A stretch of 11,943 bases of DNA from an uncultured Bacteroidota bacterium (lineage in GTDB: Bacteria; Bacteroidota; Bacteroidia; 2-12-FULL-35-15), in NCBI GenBank assembly GCA_903833025.1, contig CAILDT010000901.1, positions 1 through 11,943 on the forward strand. Reading direction: 5' to 3'. Below the pieces are notes generated by a model. That model was not told where the DNA came from and made no database searches. It worked only from the letters and a program-made list of their open reading frames with translations. Numbering within the stretch: position 1 is the stretch's first letter; each line of letters starts with the position of its first letter. The translations under genes were made by a program, and so were the position numbers. Shown in pieces: positions 1 to 6,591 of this stretch.

Positions 1-3000
1 ATGAAAAAACTTTTACTCTTTATTTTCACCCTTTCTGCGTTACATAGTTACGCGCAATGGAATGTGGTGAACACTGGTACCGTGCAGGATTTATATTCTG
101 TAGATTATTATTCGGCTACTGATACGTGGATTGGGTCGTACAATCAGTTTGTTAAAACTACTAATGGCGGTACTTCTTGGTCGGTTGTAAATCCGTTGCT
201 GGATAATACCAGCATAACTATTGCACCTGCAAATATGTATGATATTGCGGTAACAAGCCCTACTAATGCTATTGCGGCTGGTTTTTATTTGCTTGGTAAT
301 GTCGATTATCTTTTAAATACCACTAACGGCGGTGCTAATTGGAACTATGCGTATCAGAATAATACCGTGGGGTTGCCGCGTTATTTTAATGCTGTGGATG
401 CAAGTGGTAGCAGAGCGGTTGCTGTGGGTAACGATTTGCAAATTGCAGTGAGTAATAATGCTGGTGCTACTTGGAGCATTGCTGTAAGCGGTATTAATCA
501 CTTGCTGAGTGATGTTAAATTTATTTCGTACGATACTGTTATTGCTGTGGGTACTAACTATGTTTTTAAATCGAATGATGGTGGCACAACTTGGAGCAAC
601 CCTCCTGTAACGGCTAATTTTACAATGCTTGCGTGCGCGCACAATGTTGTATATTGTACCAAAGGCAATGCTGCTGCGTTGTACAAATCTACTAACTATG
701 GTACCAATTGGGTGAGTATGAGTTTGCCGTTTGCTAATACTTCTTACGGTGCAATATATGCTATAACTAAGGATACGCTTATAATTGCGGCTACTAATGG
801 GGTTTATATTTCTAAATCGGGCGGACAGTATTGGGAGAAATATGTGTTGCCGAATTATCAGCAGATAAATATGTTTGACTTCTTGAATCCTACAACTGCT
901 ATTGGTGTTGGGATGGGCGGGTATGTTATTAAAACAAGTAACTTTACTAATTGCGCTTCGTTGCCGATGAGTAGCTTCACTGTTGGTGGTGTTGCGAATC
1001 ATCATTGTTTGGGCGATTCGGTAGTGATGACGAATACTACGCCTCCGCTTGCGGGTTATACGTATCAATGGAATATAAACGGAACGCCGTTTGGCAATGG
1101 CTACAATGCAGGAGTGGTGGTTACTACAGAAGGTACCAACACCATACAACTTATTGTAAGTAATAGTTTCGGCAGCGATACTACTACTACCACCATTAAT
1201 GTAATAGGGCATACGGTTAACCCGTTTACTATTACTGCCAATCAGGATTCGGTATGTGCCGGCACTATGGTTGGGTTTAGCATTAATAATACGGTGAGTG
1301 GTATTACGTATCAGCTTCGCAAAGGATTTCAAAACATTGGCGCTGCGCAAAGTGGAAACGGTGGAACGCTTAATTTCTCTTATTCCACTGCTATTTCCAC
1401 AGCAACTACTTTTAACTTTAAGGCAGTAAAAACAACAGTTTGTTTTACTGATTCGTTGATACAAAACAAAACGATAACTATTGTGAGTAATCCTATATCG
1501 CTGCCTGTGAGTTGTATTCCGCCTACGTCGTATTGCGGAACAATGGGAATAACCAACGTTACTTTCGGGCAAATAAATAATACAACCAGTGCGTTGGTAA
1601 CAAATTACTTCGACTACTCTTGCTATCAGCATACAGATATGGTGTTTGGTATTTCGTATCCTATCTCTGTAACAGTTACTAACAATGGCGAACAGAACGT
1701 AGCAGTATGGGTTGACTTTAATCACGATGGAACATTTAGCTTACCCGAAATGGTGCTGAACGGAGTAACGAGCAACTTTGTGTTTACTGGAAACATTACT
1801 ATTCCGGCAGGTCAGTTGGTGTTTAATCAGAATGTAAGAATGCGTGTAATGAGCGACCAAAGCGGTTTGGGAAGTTCGGATGTATGCGGAGCGTTTGGTC
1901 CTTGTGGACAAGTGGAGGATTACGCAGTGCGAATATTAAATGCGCCATCGCCACCTACTCCTACGTTTAGCACTAACTTAACCTATAGTTGTGCTACCAA
2001 CGTGGCGTTTACCAACACTACAACCAATGCTACTTCTTACTCTTGGAATTTTGGTGATGGCTCTGCAACGTCTAATTTATTTATACCTACACACAGTTAT
2101 TCGGTTGCAGGCACATATACTATTTCACTTTCTGCTTGTAATCAATACGGATGCAACACGGTTACACATACGGTAACTGCTACTATACCGCAAACACCTG
2201 TACCAAGTTTGTGTAACCCTTCGAGCTTAACAACTTGCTATGGAAGTACGAGACCTTTTATAGATTATTTGCAATTCGGTAGTCAGTTTTTTACAAGCTT
2301 GAGTGGCTCGGTACACGATATAACTTGTACAGGGCAGTTTCATTTGGTAGAAGATTCCATCTATACATTCGCAGTAAATTGCAACAACAATAGTTCGGGC
2401 GATTATTTTGTTGTTTATTTAGATTTGAATAATGATGGTATATTAGGTTATCCTTCCGAATCGTTGATGGGCGGCTCTGCACAAAACGTAGTGATTAGTA
2501 ATACAGGAACAAGCATAGTAACTATAATATTACCAAACTATGGTGTGGATAGTGTGCCATTACGAATGCGAATGGCAATAAGTGATAATTTTATCAATAG
2601 CGAATGTAGTATTCTTTGTGGCGATTATAAAGACTTTACGGTGTTTCTTTCTCCGCACCCGCTTACTTCATTATTTGTTTCTAACAATCAATCTATCTGT
2701 ATGAGCCCCGATTCAGCGGTGGTTCACTTTACTGATAACTCGCACGGTGCTACTTCGTGGCTTTGGAACTTTGGAGATGGAAGCACATCTACCTTGCAAG
2801 ACCCAGGGAGTCATACCTATACCACAGCCGGAATATATACCGTTAAGCTATATACCAGCAATGGAGTTACTACGGATAGCTGTGTTCGGGTCAATTACAT
2901 AAATGTAAAAGCTGCGTTAGCAGTGCCGCCAATTACATTAAATACAAACATACTTTCTACAATTACCATTGCTACACATTATCAATGGTATAGAAATAAT

Positions 3001-5079
3001 TCAACTGTTGGGATGACGATGGATACATTGGCTGGATTTACAATGACGTTGCCCGGAACGTACAAAGTAATTGTTACTAATAGCAACGGATGTACTACTA
3101 CTTCGGGCAACTTTTATAACGCTCCGCCAGTAGTAAGTTTTAATTGTTCGCCTACTACATTATGCGGTAGCACTGCAACTATACTAAACAATGTGTCAAC
3201 CAACTCAAACACGTTTACTATTTATTGGGGCGATACCACACAAACTACTTATAACGGAACAGGCACTCCCACTCATACATACACGTATCCAGGAATATAT
3301 ACAGTGAAGATGGTGGGTTGCAATACTATTTATTGTGATAGTATGACGTACACAAATTATATTACTGTTAATGCAGCACCTGTTATTCCAGTGGTTACTA
3401 ATGTAGGCAATGTGCTTTCAACAACCGCTATTGGCACGGCTTATCAATGGTATAAAAACAATGTGCTGATAGCTGGAGCAACTGCAACATCTTATACTGC
3501 TACTATTGATGCGCTGTACAAAGTGAAAGTTACAACAGCAGGTTGCAACGCTACTTCGCTCAATTACGGATATTATCCTCCGCATATAAGTTTTACTGCG
3601 GATACACTTTCATTCTGCAACTCTTCTGCAACAACTACCTTCACAAGTACAAGTACAAATGTTACTACTTACCTCTGGGATTTTGGTGATGGAAATACTT
3701 CCATATCAGCTAATCCATCGCATACTTACAATGGTTATGGAACTTACACTGTAAAGCTTGTTGGTTGCGATTCCATTGGTTGCGATAGTTTAACGCATAC
3801 AAATTATGTTACGCTTAATGCGGTTTCTAATACAGTAACATCCATCTCTCCAATAGGAACAACCAATGTTTGTAACCTTGATACGGTGCATTTAATTGGA
3901 AATTATACGGCAGGTAATACCTATCAATGGAGAAGAAATAACATTTTAATTAACGGTGCAGTTGATACGGCATATAATACAACACTGTCGGGAGCATATA
4001 CGTTGATTACTACTAATGGTGTTGGTTGTGTTGCGGTATCAAACATTGCCACTGTATTTGCTGATACCAGTTGTGTATGGCCCGGCGATGTTAATGGCGA
4101 CCATAACGTAACTAATACTGATATGTTGCCGATTGGTGTTTATTATTCGCATACTGGCACACCACGAAGTATTGTAAGTAATGCTTGGCAATCGTATCCA
4201 GCGACAGATTGGGGAGTAATTGAAAACCCAAATCACATTGATTTAAAACACGCCGACTGTAATGGTGATGGTGTGATTGACAACAATGATATGGTTGCAA
4301 TCAATCAAAATTTTAATCTAACGCACGCAATTACTGCATATTATAATGAAGAAAAAACAAACGCCCCCGATATTTATTTTGTTACCGGTAGCAGTACTTA
4401 TAATGCAGGAGATGTAGTAGATGTAGATGTTTGGGTAGGTTCATCAGCATTGCCAGCAAGTAATTTATATGGAGTTACATTTGATATGAGCTATACAGGA
4501 GCACTTGTTCAGCCGGGTACTGCCAGTCTTATTTACACGCCTTGTTGGTTTGATACACCTGGTGTAGATGCACTCACGATAGGACAAATAGATACAGTTG
4601 CTCACGTTGCGTATGGTGGTATTACCCGTATTAATCATATTGGAATGAGTGGATTTGGTAAGGTGGCTACGTTTCAGTTTACTGCTAATTATAATATATC
4701 GAGCGGTACGTTTATGTATTTCAACTTTACTAATTATACGGCAGATGATACAGCAGGAAATCTTATTAGTTTAAATCCTTTAAATTCATTCGTGTTTCTT
4801 AATCCGTTTGCTACAAGTGTAACAGAAACAAATACGATTCAAGGTGTTTCTATTTATCCGAATCCATTTACGGATGAAACAACTATTTCATTTAAGGAAG
4901 AACAAAAGCACACAATTATCAGAATTACAGATGTGCTTGGCAAAGAAATAAAAACTGTCATTCTGAGCGCAGCGAGGAATCTAATAATTGAAAAGGGCGA
5001 TATGGAAAGAGGGGTCTATTTTATGGAGATAACCGACGAGAATAAAAATACGGTGAATAGAAAAGTGGTGGTGCATTAG
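1..5079 (+). CDS. Giant multidomain cell-surface protein with T9SS type A sorting domain
   Basis: Seen: 1692 residues. A lipoprotein-like cysteine is absent; the signal peptide (1-18) ends SYA before Q19. Six N/Y-x-G-x-x-W repeats (about residues 50-280) suggest a YCF48/BNR-like propeller. Ig-like sequence follows (about 317-495), then GEVED 1 (about 497-647; VWVDFNHDG at 569-577, EDY at 639-641), PKD (WNFGDG 682-687), GEVED 2 (about 732-883; YLDLNNDG 806-813), three PKD+Ig-like units (887-1348), two calcium-type loops (1363-1374 and 1419-1430), a cohesin-like beta domain (about 1455-1600) and the T9SS sorting domain (YPNP 1619-1622 to the end). Known: such proteins cross the outer membrane by T9SS and are anchored or released. 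Inferred: adhesin or matrix protein; no catalytic domain is recognised. The window starts at the ATG, so its promoter is unseen, but the signal peptide supports this start. Confidence 0.93.
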   Translation: MKKLLLFIFTLSALHSYAQWNVVNTGTVQDLYSVDYYSATDTWIGSYNQFVKTTNGGTSWSVVNPLLDNTSITIAPANMYDIAVTSPTNAIAAGFYLLGNVDYLLNTTNGGANWNYAYQNNTVGLPRYFNAVDASGSRAVAVGNDLQIAVSNNAGATWSIAVSGINHLLSDVKFISYDTVIAVGTNYVFKSNDGGTTWSNPPVTANFTMLACAHNVVYCTKGNAAALYKSTNYGTNWVSMSLPFANTSYGAIYAITKDTLIIAATNGVYISKSGGQYWEKYVLPNYQQINMFDFLNPTTAIGVGMGGYVIKTSNFTNCASLPMSSFTVGGVANHHCLGDSVVMTNTTPPLAGYTYQWNINGTPFGNGYNAGVVVTTEGTNTIQLIVSNSFGSDTTTTTINVIGHTVNPFTITANQDSVCAGTMVGFSINNTVSGITYQLRKGFQNIGAAQSGNGGTLNFSYSTAISTATTFNFKAVKTTVCFTDSLIQNKTITIVSNPISLPVSCIPPTSYCGTMGITNVTFGQINNTTSALVTNYFDYSCYQHTDMVFGISYPISVTVTNNGEQNVAVWVDFNHDGTFSLPEMVLNGVTSNFVFTGNITIPAGQLVFNQNVRMRVMSDQSGLGSSDVCGAFGPCGQVEDYAVRILNAPSPPTPTFSTNLTYSCATNVAFTNTTTNATSYSWNFGDGSATSNLFIPTHSYSVAGTYTISLSACNQYGCNTVTHTVTATIPQTPVPSLCNPSSLTTCYGSTRPFIDYLQFGSQFFTSLSGSVHDITCTGQFHLVEDSIYTFAVNCNNNSSGDYFVVYLDLNNDGILGYPSESLMGGSAQNVVISNTGTSIVTIILPNYGVDSVPLRMRMAISDNFINSECSILCGDYKDFTVFLSPHPLTSLFVSNNQSICMSPDSAVVHFTDNSHGATSWLWNFGDGSTSTLQDPGSHTYTTAGIYTVKLYTSNGVTTDSCVRVNYINVKAALAVPPITLNTNILSTITIATHYQWYRNNSTVGMTMDTLAGFTMTLPGTYKVIVTNSNGCTTTSGNFYNAPPVVSFNCSPTTLCGSTATILNNVSTNSNTFTIYWGDTTQTTYNGTGTPTHTYTYPGIYTVKMVGCNTIYCDSMTYTNYITVNAAPVIPVVTNVGNVLSTTAIGTAYQWYKNNVLIAGATATSYTATIDALYKVKVTTAGCNATSLNYGYYPPHISFTADTLSFCNSSATTTFTSTSTNVTTYLWDFGDGNTSISANPSHTYNGYGTYTVKLVGCDSIGCDSLTHTNYVTLNAVSNTVTSISPIGTTNVCNLDTVHLIGNYTAGNTYQWRRNNILINGAVDTAYNTTLSGAYTLITTNGVGCVAVSNIATVFADTSCVWPGDVNGDHNVTNTDMLPIGVYYSHTGTPRSIVSNAWQSYPATDWGVIENPNHIDLKHADCNGDGVIDNNDMVAINQNFNLTHAITAYYNEEKTNAPDIYFVTGSSTYNAGDVVDVDVWVGSSALPASNLYGVTFDMSYTGALVQPGTASLIYTPCWFDTPGVDALTIGQIDTVAHVAYGGITRINHIGMSGFGKVATFQFTANYNISSGTFMYFNFTNYTADDTAGNLISLNPLNSFVFLNPFATSVTETNTIQGVSIYPNPFTDETTISFKEEQKHTIIRITDVLGKEIKTVILSAARNLIIEKGDMERGVYFMEITDENKNTVNRKVVVH
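148..840 (+). repeat. Six YCF48/BNR-like propeller repeats
   Basis: The encoded protein carries six copies of a short signature close to K-(S/T)-x-(N/D)-x-G-x-x-W at about residues 50-60, 105-115, 149-158, 189-199, 228-237 and 270-279, spaced roughly 40-55 residues apart. Examples are KTTNGGTSW, KSNDGGTTW and KSTNYGTNW. This spacing and the terminal G-x-x-W turn are typical of YCF48-like or BNR/sialidase-type beta-propeller blades. The residues needed for sialidase catalysis are not evident, so a binding or scaffold role is more likely. A further degenerate blade may follow up to about residue 315. Confidence 0.75.
2659..4044 (+). repeat. Three tandem PKD + Ig-like units of about 150 residues
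   Basis: Residues 887-1036, 1041-1186 and 1193-1348 share one layout. Each opens with a PKD domain (WNFGDG 922-927, YWGD 1075-1078, WDFGDG 1226-1231) with a Y-T-V-K strand, and continues into an Ig-like half with YQWYRNN, YQWYKNN or YQWRRNN and a closing G-C or G-C-N. The linkers are also alike: VNYINVKAA, TNYITVNAA and TNYVTLNAV. The copies have diverged at nucleotide level, so the duplication is old. Such arrays usually extend a functional domain away from the cell surface. Confidence 0.8.
4087..4290 (+). other. Dockerin-like pair of calcium-binding loops
   Basis: Residues 1363-1374 (DVNGDHNVTNTD) and 1419-1430 (DCNGDGVIDNND) both fit the D-x-N-x-D-x-x-(V/I)-x-x-x-D loop of type I dockerins and related EF-hand-like calcium sites. 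The loops start 56 residues apart, further than in a classical dockerin. The intervening segment contains two tryptophans (SNAWQS and TDWGV). It may be a distinct module family rather than a true cohesin-binding dockerin. Calcium binding is likely from the motif; the partner is unknown. Confidence 0.65.
4956..4982 (+). repeat. Short dispersed repeat read in frame inside the T9SS sorting domain
   Basis: The 27 bases begin TGTCATTCTGAGCGCAGCG and end AGGAATCT. From memory this closely matches a short repeat (TGTCATTCTGAGCGNAGCGAAGAATCT) scattered in many Bacteroidota genomes, usually between genes. Here it is translated as V-I-L-S-A-A-R-N-L within the sorting domain, between the LGKEIKT strand and the IIEKGDM strand. 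The reading frame stays open and the domain keeps roughly normal length. It is the only copy I found in this window. The identification as a dispersed repeat is recall and could not be searched. Confidence 0.6.
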
Positions 5080-5114
5080 AAATTACAAATACGAAAAATC
5101 TTATTCATCATTCA

Positions 5115-5765
5115 TTAATGACTAACAACCAACTTTGTATTTAGTCTTTTGTTACCTACATCAGCAGTAATAAAATAAATTCCGTTTGATAAATCCTTAA
5201 TATCAATAGAAGTAAGATTAGCATAAGTTGTAATTGTTTTTACTAATTGTCCGTAGTTATTAAAAATATTAATTGTTACTTTCTGATTGTTTAAATTACT
5301 AAGATTAACAATTACATTATTTGACGCAGGGTTTGGGTAAGTTGTTAACGAATTATTTTCTGCAACAACTTCTTTAATTCCAACCGTGCAATTCATCGGG
5401 TAAGCGAAAGAACAGGTAGAATGAGAGATGCCATCTCTGTAATAAACAGTGCCTGTAAAGGCAGTACCCAAACTATCTAATGTAGTTGGGATACTGTGAA
5501 TAACAGTATCTCCTGCTAATTGAGCAAAAAAGAAAAATGCAGTATCTTTATTACCAACGGTATCACCGGCAGCATTAGTTACAACTACAACAGGATAATT
5601 AATATTTAAAGTATCACCGTTAAAAACAGTTACTTTTAGGGTATTAACACCAACAGTATCAATGGTTATACTAAGCACACAAAAATTGGAACAGGTTATA
5701 GTTTGTGCTCTGCTGGAAGAAATAATCAAAAATGATAGTGCAAATAAAAGAGTAATTTTTTTCAT
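5115..5765 (-). CDS. Small secreted protein with T9SS type A sorting domain
   Basis: The product is 216 residues. A signal peptide (1-20, ending SSRA before Q21) is followed by an unrecognised beta-rich region (about 22-125) with two close cysteine pairs, C25/C29 and C118/C126. A T9SS sorting domain starts at YPNP 143-146 and runs to the end, including YGQLVKT and NGIYF. An in-frame ATG exists 33 bases upstream (5798), but the start at 5765 is preferred because it begins the KK-plus-hydrophobic signal peptide and because the earlier ATG lies upstream of the likely -7 box. The gene converges on the giant T9SS gene with 35 bases between stops. The central region holds six D-(S/T)-hydrophobic glycosylation sequons. 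It is probably an exported surface or extracellular protein; no enzymatic motif is visible. Confidence 0.88.
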   Translation of the reverse strand: MKKITLLFALSFLIISSSRAQTITCSNFCVLSITIDTVGVNTLKVTVFNGDTLNINYPVVVVTNAAGDTVGNKDTAFFFFAQLAGDTVIHSIPTTLDSLGTAFTGTVYYRDGISHSTCSFAYPMNCTVGIKEVVAENNSLTTYPNPASNNVIVNLSNLNNQKVTINIFNNYGQLVKTITTYANLTSIDIKDLSNGIYFITADVGNKRLNTKLVVSH

Positions 5766-5787
5766 ATTAGTTTTAAATAAATTTCGG

Positions 5788-5822
5788 CAAAGGTACATAA
5801 AGTATTAAACACCGTATTGAAA
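5788..5822 (-). promoter_or_regulatory. Candidate Bacteroidota promoter for the small T9SS protein gene
   Basis: On the minus strand TACCTTTG (5788-5795) is a full match to the Bacteroidota -7 consensus TAnnTTTG. A weak -33 candidate, TTTC (5819-5822), lies 23 bases upstream. Transcription would start near 5782, giving a leader of about 17 bases to the ATG at 5765. Confidence 0.5.
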
Positions 5823-5832
5823 CATTAATTTG

Positions 5833-5840
5833 TAAGTTTG
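5833..5840 (+). promoter_or_regulatory. Candidate -7 box for the ferredoxin gene
   Basis: TAAGTTTG matches the Bacteroidota -7 consensus TAnnTTTG and lies 14 bases before the ATG at 5855. No TTG is seen at the usual 17-23 base spacing; the nearest, at 5817-5819, is too close. The call therefore rests on the -7 box and on position only. Confidence 0.42.
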
Positions 5841-5854
5841 TAAAAAAATATAAA

Positions 5855-6178
5855 ATGATATACGACAAACATATATTTATCTGCATTAATCAAAGGGCAA
5901 AAGGTGCTGAACGAAAAAGTTGTGGCGAAGCGCACGGAATGGAAATAGTAGATGCTTTCAAAAAGAAATTAAAAGAAAGAAACCTTACTATTAAAGTAAG
6001 AGCGCAAAAGGCGGGGTGTCTGGATATTTGCGATTTTGGGCAAACGATTGTTGTTTATCCCGAAGGAATATTTTATGTAGGAGTTGAATTAAATGATATA
6101 GATGAAATTATAGAACAGCACATAATAAATAATGTACCTGTAGAGAGATTAATATTGGATAAAACAAAATTGAAATGA
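5855..6178 (+). CDS. Thioredoxin-like [2Fe-2S] ferredoxin
   Basis: The product is 107 residues. Cysteines C10, C23, C55 and C59 give the pattern C-x12-C-x31-C-x3-C, typical of the thioredoxin-fold (Shethna-type) [2Fe-2S] ferredoxins, which are related to the NuoE-type subunit of complex I. The opening strand HIFIC-INQR and the segment AGCLDICDFG followed by a hydrophobic strand and YPEG fit the family. There is no signal peptide, so it is cytosolic. It probably carries single electrons, but its redox partner cannot be read from the sequence. Its stop codon overlaps the start of the next gene (ATGA at 6175-6178), so the two are likely translated together. sucA downstream has its own promoter-like box, so a link to 2-oxoglutarate dehydrogenase is only positional. 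Confidence 0.88.
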   Translation: MIYDKHIFICINQRAKGAERKSCGEAHGMEIVDAFKKKLKERNLTIKVRAQKAGCLDICDFGQTIVVYPEGIFYVGVELNDIDEIIEQHIINNVPVERLILDKTKLK

Positions 6179-6528
6179 ACTTTACTGATATTTCTCCATT
6201 TATAAATCGGCTGGATTTAATAAAAGATACAGCCGATCAAATCATTAAAGATTTTGATATGTTTGGGATGGAAATAAAATTTTCGGGCAATGCGTACAAT
6301 GCCTATGAGGAATTGTTTGACCAGATAGAGCCCCATATTGATAAACTAATAGGTAGTAATCAAAAAAAATTTATGGGGATATTATATCGGATAGATTTAA
6401 GCGATGTGCAAATAAAAAAAGCTGTTAATGAGAATTTGTCCGAACCATTTACTTCTATTATTACAGATTTAATAATAAAACGCGAATTGCAAAAAGTAGT
6501 GATTCGTAATCACTATAAAACAAAATAA
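6175..6528 (+). CDS. Hypothetical helical protein coupled to the ferredoxin
   Basis: The product is 117 residues and I do not recognise the family. The sequence looks mostly alpha-helical and charged, without cysteines, signal peptide or membrane segment, so it is probably a soluble cytosolic protein. Landmarks are FINRLDLIKDTADQI near the start, a central EELFDQIEPHIDKLIG and a lysine/arginine-rich C-terminus. Its ATG overlaps the ferredoxin stop codon in an ATGA arrangement, which argues that it is a real gene expressed with the ferredoxin and perhaps works with it. The next gene, sucA, starts 63 bases after its stop behind a separate promoter-like motif. Confidence 0.75.
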   Translation: MNFTDISPFINRLDLIKDTADQIIKDFDMFGMEIKFSGNAYNAYEELFDQIEPHIDKLIGSNQKKFMGILYRIDLSDVQIKKAVNENLSEPFTSIITDLIIKRELQKVVIRNHYKTK

Positions 6529-6531
6529 TAG

Positions 6532-6564
6532 TTTCCTTTTTTTAAGTTAAATATCTTACTTTTG
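6532..6564 (+). promoter_or_regulatory. Candidate promoter of sucAB
   Basis: TACTTTTG (6557-6564) matches the Bacteroidota -7 consensus TAnnTTTG. TTTC (6532-6535), 21 bases upstream, is a near match to the -33 TTTG. Transcription would start near 6570, leaving a leader of about 22 A-rich bases before the ATG at 6592. It sits in the only gap ahead of sucA, directly after the stop of the preceding gene. Confidence 0.5.
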
Positions 6565-6591
6565 CAATCCTAAATAATCGTAAAACAAACA

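Noticed and set aside
313..1725. Long antisense open frame (470 codons) on the minus strand inside the giant T9SS gene
   Set aside because: It is rich in Arg, His, Ile and Ser with no recognisable domain or signal, and lies entirely antisense to a well-supported gene. The Thr/Asn-rich coding strand simply leaves few stops in that antisense frame.
1..5079. Dockerin-like motif as evidence for a cellulosome
   Set aside because: No glycoside hydrolase or scaffoldin is present in the window, and the two loops are spaced unlike a classical dockerin.
5080..5114. Possible terminator between the two convergent T9SS genes
   Set aside because: Only a short CATTAATG palindrome is present, with no stable stem followed by a T tract.
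5766..5798. Upstream ATG giving an 11-residue longer small T9SS protein
   Set aside because: It would put a non-signal sequence before a canonical signal peptide, and this ATG lies upstream of the TACCTTTG -7 box.
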